64,000 nucleotides of DNA from Oceanospirillaceae bacterium. GTDB lineage: Bacteria; Pseudomonadota; Gammaproteobacteria; Pseudomonadales; Litoribrevibacteraceae. The stretch lies in NCBI GenBank assembly GCA_015665455.1, contig JADFAD010000001.1:496001-560000 (forward strand). The letters run 5' to 3'. Shown one piece after another: positions 56,088 to 64,000 of the stretch; positions within the stretch are counted from its first letter, which is position 1; every line of letters begins with the position of its first letter. Under the pieces are notes generated by a model. It saw nothing but the letters and a program-made list of their open reading frames with translations. It ran no database searches and was not told the origin of the DNA. A program made the position numbers and the translations under genes.

Positions 56088-57083
56088 ATGGAATTGGTAT
56101 GCCCAGCAGGCAGTTTACCTGCCTTTCAACAAGCCGTAGATAATGGTGCAGATGCGGTTTATATCGGATTTAAAGATAACACCAATGCTCGGCACTTTGC
56201 TGGGTTGAATTTTGATGATCGCAAAGCCAGAAAAGCATTGGATTACGCTCGCTCAAAAGGCGTTAAGTTGTTCGTCGCCATCAACACCTATGCCCAAGAA
56301 GCCAATTGGCAGCGCTGGCAAGACTCGGTAAATAAAGCCGTCGACTTTGGTGCCAATGCACTGATTGCTGCCGACGTCAGCGTGATGGATTACGCGTGCG
56401 AACATCATCCGGATTTAAACCTGCACCTATCCGTTCAGGGCTCGGCAACCAATTACGCTGCACTTGAATTCTATGTGGATCGATTCAATATCAAACGCGC
56501 CGTATTACCTCGCGTTTTATCTCTTAAGCAAGTACAACAAGTGGCTGCATCTCATAAAGTCGATGTGGAAGTTTTTGGTTTTGGCAGCCTTTGTATCATG
56601 GCAGAAGGCCGATGCTATTTATCCTCTTACATGACGGGGGAATCACCCAATACCGAAGGCGTTTGTTCACCTGCAAAGTTTGTTGAATGGAAACAAGAAG
56701 GGGAGGTATTGGAATCCCGCTTGAACGATGTCTTGATTGATCGTTATCAACCGGATGAAAAAGCCTGTTATCCAACGCTATGCAAAGGCCGCTTTGAAAC
56801 CGCAGGCAAAACCTACCATGTGTTGGAAGAACCAACCAGCCTAAATACACTGAACATCTTACCTGAATTGCAAAAGGCAGGCGTTAAAGCCATCAAAATT
56901 GAAGGCAGACAACGCAGCCCAGCCTACGTGGCCAAGGTCGTTTCTATTTGGCGGCAGGCGATAGACAAAATGAACGCTAACCCAGAACAGTTCGAGACAG
57001 AAGCACAGTGGATGAAGGAACTGAATGGTTTCTCTGAAGGCTCAAAAACCACGCTCGGCGCGTATTCAAGACCTTGGCAATAG
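56088..57083 (+). CDS. ubiU: UbiU, [4Fe-4S] O2-independent ubiquinone hydroxylation protein (U32 family)
   Basis: 331-residue U32-family protein that works as a heterodimer with UbiV to hydroxylate ubiquinone precursors without oxygen. The four cluster cysteines are visible in GSLCIMAEGRCYLS, TEGVCSPA and the CYPTLCKGRF stretch. MELVCPAGSLPAFQQAVDNGADAVYIG at the start is the U32 signature. GAGAGG lies just before the ATG. It is followed 20 bases later by ubiV in the same operon, downstream of an FNR box. Confidence 0.95.
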   Translation: MELVCPAGSLPAFQQAVDNGADAVYIGFKDNTNARHFAGLNFDDRKARKALDYARSKGVKLFVAINTYAQEANWQRWQDSVNKAVDFGANALIAADVSVMDYACEHHPDLNLHLSVQGSATNYAALEFYVDRFNIKRAVLPRVLSLKQVQQVAASHKVDVEVFGFGSLCIMAEGRCYLSSYMTGESPNTEGVCSPAKFVEWKQEGEVLESRLNDVLIDRYQPDEKACYPTLCKGRFETAGKTYHVLEEPTSLNTLNILPELQKAGVKAIKIEGRQRSPAYVAKVVSIWRQAIDKMNANPEQFETEAQWMKELNGFSEGSKTTLGAYSRPWQ

Positions 57084-57103
57084 AATAAAAGCAGGTGGAA
57101 ACA

Positions 57104-58006
57104 ATGAAAATATCATTAGCGCCCATTGGTTACTTTTGGGGAAAAAAAGCCGTGTACGAGTTTTATGAGGCAGCGGCAGAATCGGATGCGGACATCATCT
57201 ATCTAGGCGAAACGGTTTGTTCAAAGCGACGTCAGCTTAAGTTAGATGATTGGTTTGAGATAGCAGCCAAGCTTCAAGACAGAGGCAAAGAAGTGGTGCT
57301 TTCAACGTTAGCCTTGATTGAAGCTGAATCAGAATTGCATGCACTGAAGCAATTGTGTCACAAGGCAGCAGATCAAGGTTATCTGGTTGAAGCCAATGAC
57401 ATGGCAGCCATTAAGTTTCTGAGCGACCTTAAGCACCCTTTTGTGGCAGGTGCTGCGCTCAATATCTATAACGCACGGAGCTTAAAAGTCATTGCGGAGG
57501 CAGGGGCTGTACGTTGGCAACCACCATTGGAGTTATCCGCTGAATCTTTGAGTGATATTTTGGGCGGTTATAGCAACTTGGGTGAATCTGAAAAACACCC
57601 CATGGAAACCGAAATACTGGGTTACGGTCATATGACTTTGGCGTATTCGGCTCGATGTTACACTGCGAGAGCCTATGATTACCCGAAAGACCAATGCAAG
57701 TTCATTTGTTTAGACCACCCTCAAGGCATGAAAACCAAAAGCCAAGATGGGTTGGATATTTTCACCCTCAACGGGATCCAAACTCAATCCGGCAAATGCC
57801 AGAATTTGTTGAACCAATGGCAAGATGCCCGCAAACGAGGTGTGGATGTTATTCGAATCACGCCAGAAAATGATGAATGCTTGAACATCGTTCAACAACT
57901 CAGTAACGCCATTAAAGCGGGGACTTCGTCTGTATTGCCCATCACTGAACAGCACTGCAACGGTTATTGGAATCGAATCCCAGGTATGGAAATCGCGGAG
58001 GTTTAG
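57104..58006 (+). CDS. ubiV: UbiV, partner of UbiU (U32 family)
   Basis: 300 residues from ATG 57104; a GTG three codons upstream is less likely because AGGTGG precedes the ATG. Cluster cysteines lie in GETVCSKRRQL (near residue 40) and in YSARCYTAR and KDQCKFIC, the UbiV spacing. It forms the complex with UbiU, and its gene is co-transcribed with ubiU. Confidence 0.95.
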   Translation: MKISLAPIGYFWGKKAVYEFYEAAAESDADIIYLGETVCSKRRQLKLDDWFEIAAKLQDRGKEVVLSTLALIEAESELHALKQLCHKAADQGYLVEANDMAAIKFLSDLKHPFVAGAALNIYNARSLKVIAEAGAVRWQPPLELSAESLSDILGGYSNLGESEKHPMETEILGYGHMTLAYSARCYTARAYDYPKDQCKFICLDHPQGMKTKSQDGLDIFTLNGIQTQSGKCQNLLNQWQDARKRGVDVIRITPENDECLNIVQQLSNAIKAGTSSVLPITEQHCNGYWNRIPGMEIAEV

Positions 58007-58109
58007 GTCTTCACTTCTTTTGGCGAATGCTGTGAACTTGTAGGGATTAAGCCGTTTCTATGACTTTCAAACTATTAAATTAGATCAGTTCCACAGAGTG
58101 ACCTGAGTT

Positions 58110-58134
58110 GCCGAGCTGTATGGAATAGCTCGGC
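58110..58134. terminator. Stem-loop between ubiV and lemA
   Basis: GCCGAGCT and AGCTCGGC form a perfect 8-bp stem with a 9-base loop between convergent genes. There is no T-tract on either side, so it may be a 3' stabilising structure rather than a terminator. Confidence 0.5.
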
Positions 58135-58162
58135 TAAAGAAACTCAGATCTGAAGCGCAGAA

Positions 58163-58726
58163 CTAAAAGTTTGGCTTGTATTCAAAACCGCTTTCGGCTT
58201 CAGAATCCGAGAACGGTGCGATTTTTTCTTTCTTGTTGAGCAGTCCATTAACCAACGAGTTGGGAAACACTTGAATACCGTCGTTAAAGTCTTTGGCGTT
58301 GCCGTTAAAAATACGAAGGCCTGCGCCAATGTTTTCGTTCTGCTCCGTAATTTCTCGCATCAATTGAGTGTAACTCTCGGAGGCTTTTAATTCGGGGTAG
58401 TTTTCTACCAAAGCGTTGATGCCTTTCATCATTTGAGCCGACTTGGTATGCGCGGTTTCAAGGCTTTTGGTGTCTACTTTGTTGCTTGACAGCTTGTCTA
58501 ATGCCGATCTCAGTTCGGTAATTTGAGTCATTACACCCGATTCATAATCTTGATATTGATTTACCAGTTTTTCTAGTTCAGGCAAGATTTTATTCTTTTG
58601 TCGTTCAAGACTGATTACGTTGGACCACGCTTCTTCCACTGAGTTAAAACGACGGATAATACCGTTATAAATTATGATAATGCTTACGATTGAGAGAATA
58701 ATGGCGAGACCTAAGAAAAGTTCCAT
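58163..58726 (-). CDS. lemA: LemA family protein
   Basis: 187 residues with one N-terminal membrane helix (about 3-22) and a helical body: IIRRFNSVEEAWSNV (LemA signature start), ELRSALDKL, and the C-terminal FNGNAKDFNDGIQVFPNSLV. LemA proteins are membrane-anchored with a mostly helical soluble domain and no settled function. It follows the DUF3137 gene by 6 bases in one operon, a pairing seen in other bacteria. Confidence 0.93.
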   Translation of the reverse strand: MELFLGLAIILSIVSIIIIYNGIIRRFNSVEEAWSNVISLERQKNKILPELEKLVNQYQDYESGVMTQITELRSALDKLSSNKVDTKSLETAHTKSAQMMKGINALVENYPELKASESYTQLMREITEQNENIGAGLRIFNGNAKDFNDGIQVFPNSLVNGLLNKKEKIAPFSDSEAESGFEYKPNF

Positions 58727-58732
58727 TTTGTA

Positions 58733-59782
58733 TTAGTCCTTAAAGTTATTGTCAGAATATTTAAAAAGCTTATGAAGGCTTTCCGTGAGCAGTTTCAGTT
58801 TAGGTAAGTCTGTAAACCCTGAGATTTCCTGTTTGAATTCCGCCAACTGATTGATCCCGAATTGACGGTTGGATTTCAGCACGTTGGAATCATGAAAAGA
58901 AACACAAAGCTGGCCTGAGTCACTGAACTCAAGATTTAATGTTCTCAATGCCGAGGCTAGCGATTCCAGTTCAAGTACAATCACGGGCTTTAGGAAGCGA
59001 GCAGCGTCCATAGGGTCGTTGCAGTAAACTTTAAACTGTTTATTGAAGTTGTTTGAGGCGACCTTGTATCGCTCGTCGTACATCTTTTTCCCTCTGCTTT
59101 TTACAATCTCCAAAGACTTTGCAAGCTGAAAATCAATTAACATACCGTATCGATCATAGTGATCGTATCGGGTTCTTCTTACCCTACGAGTGCCGCCGTT
59201 ACCATCCGAGGTGGTTTCATAATAGGTAACTTTATTGACGTAGTGAAATTGGTAGTATCGGTATGTAAACGTGTGCTCTTCACCCGTATGTTTCCCTTCT
59301 ACCAGGGAACGTATTTCACGCGAATGATTACCACGATGAAATTCGCCAAAAGATTCTCCCAGTTCTCTTGCATAGGATTTAGCGTTCACCTTTATAGGCG
59401 ACAGTTCGTTATCAGCGTAGATGTCTTTGGTAAATATGAGATTCGAAATGGCGTTGATCTGATTTTTACGGAATTGAATAATTGCCAATGCGATGAGTGC
59501 TGCAACACCTGAAGCAATTGCGGCTAGAAGATACGTGTCATGGTTGAAGGGTAAATAAGAGCGGACATAGTAACCCGAGCTGTAAAAAAAAAGGCTGATG
59601 AGCCCTAATGTTGCGAATACTATTGCGTAAATTATAGAGTTCTTGTTTTCAAATTTAATTTCTAGATTAGATGCTTCCAAGGTATCAATGCAGCTTAAGA
59701 GCTCATCTTCACTATGAGCGAGCTCCACTTGGTTGGATACTTCTACTAAAAGGTTTTTGAGTTTTTCGTTGTGTGATGCCAT
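58733..59782 (-). CDS. DUF3137 membrane protein
   Basis: 349 residues. Two membrane helices (about 46-68 and 80-105) and a large cytosolic or periplasmic part with a tyrosine-rich HTFTYRYYQFHYVNKVTYYE stretch and an RRVRRTRYDHYDRYG segment. The family (DUF3137) has no known function; the gene pairs with lemA downstream. Confidence 0.82.
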   Translation of the reverse strand: MASHNEKLKNLLVEVSNQVELAHSEDELLSCIDTLEASNLEIKFENKNSIIYAIVFATLGLISLFFYSSGYYVRSYLPFNHDTYLLAAIASGVAALIALAIIQFRKNQINAISNLIFTKDIYADNELSPIKVNAKSYARELGESFGEFHRGNHSREIRSLVEGKHTGEEHTFTYRYYQFHYVNKVTYYETTSDGNGGTRRVRRTRYDHYDRYGMLIDFQLAKSLEIVKSRGKKMYDERYKVASNNFNKQFKVYCNDPMDAARFLKPVIVLELESLASALRTLNLEFSDSGQLCVSFHDSNVLKSNRQFGINQLAEFKQEISGFTDLPKLKLLTESLHKLFKYSDNNFKD

Positions 59783-60184
59783 AAATTTCGTTGCCTTAAC
59801 GACGACCTTGTCTGTTAGAACTGACGATTGATATTAAGCGTTCTGTATATCTGAAAGGCTTATTCAAAGAGAGCCAGAAATAATACTGGGCTAAGTTCCT
59901 GTTATTGATGGGCCTTCTTGATGTTGAAAAAACGTTCGTTAGTTGATGGTTTTATACCGACTATAAAACGCCTTGGCAAATATTTCAGGTTAGACGAAAT
60001 CAAAATGATCTATGTTAACCCTGCTCATGCCGAATGTTATTAACTAAGTAAGAGAATTGGGCGTGCAGAGGAATGTTTGGAGTGTTGGATGATGTATAGG
60101 AATAGAAGGAACGCGGTCCGCTTTTGGGCGTATGTAATGCTGACAGTTATTCAATCTAGAGCAGGGAAGCAGCGGAGGCGTAGT
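59783..60184. other. Intergenic spacer upstream of the DUF3137/lemA operon
   Basis: About 400 bases, holding the promoter for the DUF3137 gene. No convincing ORF or RNA gene. It ends at the direct repeat described next. Confidence 0.45.
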
Positions 60185-60256
60185 TCTGATATTTAGAAAA
60201 CTAGCTCCGCTGTTTAGGCGTTATGCTCTGATATTTAGAAAACTAGCTCCGCTGTT
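60185..60256. repeat. 30-bp direct repeat with a 42-bp period
   Basis: A 30-base segment beginning TCTGATATTTAG and ending CCGCTGTT occurs at 60185-60214 and 60227-60256. The upstream AGGCGT segments also match, so the full period is repeated with small changes. An inverted GCAGCGGAGG lies just before copy 1 and could pair with CTCCGCTG. Confidence 0.85.
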
Positions 60257-60266
60257 CTAATACGTC

Positions 60267-61919
60267 CTAGGCTTCTTTTTCCGTGGTTTTGCCAAGAATT
60301 GATTCAGCCTTGTTAAGTGGATTGAGAATCATATCCGCCGCCTTTTCGGCGATGACAATTACGGGGGCGTTAGTGTTACCACTCACAAGCGTTGGCATCA
60401 CGGAGGCATCGATAACGCGTAATTTTTCCACACCATGAACTCTTAACTCGCTGTCGACAACGGCCATAGGGTCATTCCCCATTTTACATGTTCCCACTGG
60501 GTGATAGACGAGGCCAAGTTTGTCTTTGCATTTTTGCAGCAAAGCTTCGTCGGATTCAACGTCTTTACCTGGGTGGATTTCTTCCCCTCGATGCTCATCA
60601 AAGGCTTCAGTGGCTAATATCTTTCGGGCGACTCGAATACCGTTGAGCATTACTGTTGCGTCTTCTGGGTGAGAGAAAAAGTTGAAGTCGATTTTGATCG
60701 GTTCTCTTGGGTTAGCCGACTTTAAACTCAGTTTACCGCGACTTTTAGGACGTAAAACACACACGTGTAATGAGTATCCATGACGAGACAGTAAGCCTAG
60801 ATCTCGTCCACAGTCATCAAATAATAACGGAACAAAATGCATTTGGATGTCCGGTACTTCGACCTCGGGGCTGGATTTTAGAAACGCACCCGCTTGGGTA
60901 AGGGAATTGGCTAGATTGCCTTTTTTAGACGTCAGGTATTTAAGTGTGTCAGGTAATGTTTTTAGCAACCCTGAAGGGCTGATAGTGAAACCATCTTTTT
61001 TCCGGCTTTCCACTAACACGCAAGCATCTACGTGTTCTTGCAGATTCTTGCCTACGCCGGGCAGGTTAGCTACTACATCAATGCCATGTTGTTCCAGCTC
61101 TTCTTTGGCGCCAATGCCCGATAGCATCAGTGTTTGGGGGGAGTTGAACGCACCACCGCACAAGATGACTTCATCGTTTGCTTTTGCATAGTGGGTTTGG
61201 CCGTTTTGTACGTACTCGACGCCTTGGGCTACTTTGTTATCAAAAATAATCCGGTTCACAAAAGCTTCGCATTCGACGACCAAGCTAGGTCGGGTCATCG
61301 CAGGTTTCAGAAAGGCTCGTGAAACACCGCAGCGTTCACCGTCTTGAATAGTAAATTGAAAATAGCCAGCGCCTTCAAACTGGGCTCCGTTGAAGTCCTC
61401 AGAGATTGGATAACCCGCCTGTTGACTGGCACTAAGAAAACACGCATTTAAAGGGTACGTGTTGTGGGTGTTTGAGACGTAGAGTGGGCCTTTGTCTCCA
61501 TGGTATTGGTCTGCGCCTCGTTCGTTGGTTTCTGATTTCTTAAAGTAGGGGAGCATTTGATTGTAGCCCCAGCCTTCGTTACCAAGGGCTTCCCAATGGT
61601 CGTAGTCTGATTGATGGCCGCGAATGTATACCATTGCATTGATGGCACTGCTGCCGCCAAGGGTTTTTCCGCGAGGACAAAACATAGTCTCTCCATTTCG
61701 AATGTCCGAAACGGGTTCTGCTTCATATCGCCAATTATATTTTTTGCTGTACATAAAGTACGCAAATGCGCCCGGAATCTTAATCATAGGGCTTTTGTCG
61801 GCGGGGCCCGCTTCGAGCAGGAGCACAGATTTTCCAGAGTCTTCCGAGAGTCGATTTGCCATTACACTGCCTGCTGAACCGGCCCCAATGATGATGTAGT
61901 CAAAACTCTGTGTGCTCAT
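60267..61919 (-). CDS. GMC-family FAD alcohol/choline dehydrogenase
   Basis: 550-residue flavoprotein oxidising an alcohol to an aldehyde. FAD motif DYIIIGAGSAGSVMANRL is at residues 7-24, GMC signature 1 is PRGKTLGGSSAINAMVYIRG (about 83-102), signature 2 lies near GGAFNSPQTLMLSG, and the active-site histidine is in YHPVGTCKMG. Length and features resemble choline dehydrogenase (BetA) and alkane-linked alcohol dehydrogenase (AlkJ). Neighbours do not include betaine genes, and an AraC gene is divergent. Substrate unassigned. Confidence 0.92.
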   Translation of the reverse strand: MSTQSFDYIIIGAGSAGSVMANRLSEDSGKSVLLLEAGPADKSPMIKIPGAFAYFMYSKKYNWRYEAEPVSDIRNGETMFCPRGKTLGGSSAINAMVYIRGHQSDYDHWEALGNEGWGYNQMLPYFKKSETNERGADQYHGDKGPLYVSNTHNTYPLNACFLSASQQAGYPISEDFNGAQFEGAGYFQFTIQDGERCGVSRAFLKPAMTRPSLVVECEAFVNRIIFDNKVAQGVEYVQNGQTHYAKANDEVILCGGAFNSPQTLMLSGIGAKEELEQHGIDVVANLPGVGKNLQEHVDACVLVESRKKDGFTISPSGLLKTLPDTLKYLTSKKGNLANSLTQAGAFLKSSPEVEVPDIQMHFVPLLFDDCGRDLGLLSRHGYSLHVCVLRPKSRGKLSLKSANPREPIKIDFNFFSHPEDATVMLNGIRVARKILATEAFDEHRGEEIHPGKDVESDEALLQKCKDKLGLVYHPVGTCKMGNDPMAVVDSELRVHGVEKLRVIDASVMPTLVSGNTNAPVIVIAEKAADMILNPLNKAESILGKTTEKEA

Positions 61920-62076
61920 GGTGTAAGCCTCTTATTATTGTGTCTAATGTGTTTAAGTTAACCGCTAATATTAGAGTGGTCGATCGGGCAGGGACATGTT
62001 GAAAACGGAGAGCTTGTTTGTTAATTTCGGACATGGCGTTTTAAGTCTTTGAAGTGTAGTTATATAAAAATAGGTT

Positions 62077-63072
62077 ATGTATATGGGAATCCGTCACTCC
62101 ATTGTTGGGCTGCTCGAAATCTTGAACTGGATGGAAGGTAAAGGGCATTCGCGGCAGGCGCTTTTGCATGGTACACAGATTGATGACGCACGTTTAACTG
62201 ACCCAAAAGCCACATTACTGCCAGAAGAAGAACTGCAGTTCTACCGCAATCTACTTAAGGTAAGTGGTGATACAAACATTTTTCTTGAATCGGGTTTTAA
62301 TCTTAAATTAGCAACCTACGGTGTTTGGGGATTAGCGTTAATCAGCAGCCCTACATTTGGAAAAGCGATTGAACTAGGTATACAGTACATCGATTTTACC
62401 TACACCTATAATGACATATCCTTCTTCGAGGATGGCTCGCAAGCAGGCATACGAATTAGCAAGTCCGCTGAATTGGGGGATCTTCAGAAATCGATGATCG
62501 AGCGTGACATATCTGCCACATTTGTATTACTTCAAACCTTATTACAACAAGATCGACCCGCACAAGAGATTCGTTTTTCATGGGATAACTCGGCACCTCT
62601 CGCTTATTATGAAACGTTATTTGGTTGCCGAATCTGCTTTAATCAACCTGAAACTGAAGTTCGATTTGATCAAGAGTATCTTGCTCATGAGCTGCCCCAG
62701 CACAATGTCTTGGCCATGCAGTTGTGTACTGAACAACTTGAGAAAATACGGCCACAACTTTTTGTGGCGCAAGGGTTAGTTGAATGGGTACAAGAATACC
62801 TTTTGAGCACGCCCCTTTATCGAGTTAGCATGGAAGCGTGTGCCAAAGAACTCAACATGAGCTCTAGAAATCTTCGCCGTAAACTGAAAGAAGAGGGCTC
62901 TTCTTATAAAGATATTCTGGACGAGTTTCGATTTGCCCTATCGCAAAAGTACCTTCGTAATACGCGCATGACACTCGAAGAAATAGCCGATCGTTTGGGC
63001 TACAGTGATGCTGCTAACTTTAGCCACGCTTATAAGCGTTGGTCTGGTGAAGCGCCAAGGCAGAGCCATTAA
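62077..63072 (+). CDS. AraC-family transcriptional regulator
   Basis: 331 residues with an N-terminal ligand-binding domain of the OruR/Arabinose-binding-like type and a C-terminal double helix-turn-helix (MSSRNLRRKLKEEGSSYKDI, then LEEIADRLGYSDAANFSHAYKRW). ATG 62077 and ATG 62083 are both in frame; the RBS is weak. Divergent from the GMC oxidoreductase gene, the likely target. It resembles in layout the regulator at 46645. Confidence 0.92.
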   Translation: MYMGIRHSIVGLLEILNWMEGKGHSRQALLHGTQIDDARLTDPKATLLPEEELQFYRNLLKVSGDTNIFLESGFNLKLATYGVWGLALISSPTFGKAIELGIQYIDFTYTYNDISFFEDGSQAGIRISKSAELGDLQKSMIERDISATFVLLQTLLQQDRPAQEIRFSWDNSAPLAYYETLFGCRICFNQPETEVRFDQEYLAHELPQHNVLAMQLCTEQLEKIRPQLFVAQGLVEWVQEYLLSTPLYRVSMEACAKELNMSSRNLRRKLKEEGSSYKDILDEFRFALSQKYLRNTRMTLEEIADRLGYSDAANFSHAYKRWSGEAPRQSH

Positions 63073-63117
63073 ATGGTTAGGCGTTATCCTTCGTTATCTT
63101 TTAATTCGCACGGTCTT

Positions 63118-64000
63118 TTAACCCGCATTGTCTTTTAGAAAGGCAATGAACTGATCTTCTTGAACTGGCCTAGAAATGAAGTAACCTTGGCCGATGTCGC
63201 ATTTCATTTCATCTAATAAATTGATGGTGTCTTCATCTTCAATTCCCTCTGCGACCACTCTCATGCCAAGTTTATGTGCGATGGCCAGTGTAGTACTCAC
63301 GATGAATTGATCGTCTTGATTATTGACCATATCTCGAACAAAAGAGCGATCAATCTTTAGCTCATGCACGGGGAGCTTCTTAAGGTATTCGAGCGAGGAG
63401 TAACCGGTTCCAAAATCATCGATGGCCAGTTGAACACCGATGTCTTTAAGTCGGTTTAGTGTTGATAACGTTAGATCGATGTCTTCAACCATGGCCGACT
63501 CCACCATTTCCAAAACCAATTTGTTGGGGGCCAATTGATAGCGTTTCAGTAAGGCCTTAACGTTATCAACGAAATCCTCTTCCAATAGGTTCCGTACAGA
63601 TACATTAACCGCAACGCTTAAGTCGATTCCCATCCCTTCCAGGCGTTTAGTAAACTTGATGCTGTGCTCCAGCACCCATTGGGTAAGAGCATGAATTACG
63701 ACGGTTCTTTCCGCAAAGTTGATGAATTTATCAGGCCCTAATAAGCCATGTTCTGGGTGGTTCCACCGAATTAACGCTTCCATGCTGATGACTGTTTTAT
63801 CTTTGAAAGAGACTTTGGGTTGATAGAACAACACCAATTGATTTTCTTTAATGGCCGTCCCCAATTCAGCCATAAGGGACAATCGTTGGGGGCTGTATTT
63901 ATCGATGCTGTCTTCATAAACTTGATAAGCGCGACCTGCAGACTGTGCCGTTCGCATGGCGATCATGGCTTTTCGTAGCAGTGTCTCCGGTACATCACCG
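63118..64000 (-). CDS. GGDEF-EAL protein, C-terminal part (cut by window end)
   Basis: The frame is open to the right edge, so the start lies outside. The first visible residues, LLRKAMIAMRTAQSAGRAYQVY, are the end of a GGDEF domain that looks degenerate (MIAMRTAQ in place of the usual DxAMYxAK). A full EAL domain follows, with EALIRWNHP and DDFGTGYSSLEYL and NVSVRNL. c-di-GMP phosphodiesterase activity is likely. Confidence 0.9.
   Translation of the reverse strand, partial: GDVPETLLRKAMIAMRTAQSAGRAYQVYEDSIDKYSPQRLSLMAELGTAIKENQLVLFYQPKVSFKDKTVISMEALIRWNHPEHGLLGPDKFINFAERTVVIHALTQWVLEHSIKFTKRLEGMGIDLSVAVNVSVRNLLEEDFVDNVKALLKRYQLAPNKLVLEMVESAMVEDIDLTLSTLNRLKDIGVQLAIDDFGTGYSSLEYLKKLPVHELKIDRSFVRDMVNNQDDQFIVSTTLAIAHKLGMRVVAEGIEDEDTINLLDEMKCDIGQGYFISRPVQEDQFIAFLKDNAG

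Noticed and set aside
60185-60256. CRISPR array
   Set aside because: Only two repeats, a 12-base interval and no cas genes.

Overview
The window reads as chromosome of a free-living, respiratory, flagellated gammaproteobacterium, most likely a marine Oceanospirillales-type organism. The evidence is a typical long-form AcnB, an oxygen-independent ubiquinone set (ubiT, ubiU, ubiV), a Marinobacter-like fatty acyl-CoA reductase, four chemoreceptor genes, three c-di-GMP proteins and a PilU-like ATPase. Protein resemblances are from memory and the genus is not established. I see no rRNA, tRNA, CRISPR array, transposase or phage gene.

Layout. 1-7.5 kb: acnB (-), a class 3 lipase (+), a lipoprotein aminopeptidase (-), fatty acyl-CoA reductase (+) and arsenite methyltransferase (-). 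7.8-16.7 kb: a large MASE3/PAS/GAF/GGDEF/EAL protein, a nitroreductase, a HapR/LuxR-like TetR regulator, then a two-subunit molybdenum hydroxylase and a MocA-like cytidylyltransferase. 16.7-25.1 kb (all -): a selenium locus made of selU, a PhnD/PhnC/PhnE-like ABC transporter, a chemoreceptor, and a flavoprotein-SelD fusion. 25.3-33.4 kb: thioesterase, nitrilase-class hydrolase, DUF2789, an acidic chemoreceptor, PilU-like ATPase, acyl-CoA dehydrogenase and a double-receiver diguanylate cyclase.

33.5-45.4 kb is the most unusual part. A 5,495-bp segment (chemoreceptor, a minus-strand porin plus small periplasmic-binding-like protein, and a plus-strand porin) is present as two adjacent direct copies, 33921-39415 and 39416-44910. 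The junction carries an 8-bp microhomology (CCGAAGAC). The joint fuses the middle porin to antisense SDR sequence, separates it from its partner gene, and leaves a 5' SDR fragment. The two SDR stretches differ at ten sites, all synonymous, within 352 bp, while I read no difference in the remaining roughly 5.1 kb. That points to allelic recombination after or during the duplication, or to a strain-mixture assembly artefact.

45.4-64 kb: a CoA-transferase/racemase and a divergent AraC regulator, a retropepsin-like protease, a two-gene beta-oxidation operon, FetB, a viroplasmin-domain RNase H, a methyltransferase, ubiT and ubiUV diverging around a perfect FNR/Anr box, a LemA/DUF3137 pair, a GMC oxidoreductase with a divergent AraC regulator, and the C-terminal part of a GGDEF-EAL protein cut by the window edge.

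Taken together the genes describe a motile lipid and acyl-CoA user able to switch to low-oxygen respiration, with selenium-modified tRNA. The best candidate for an undescribed system is the chemoreceptor/porin/small-binding-protein module, which exists as inverted paralogous pairs and has been amplified in tandem.
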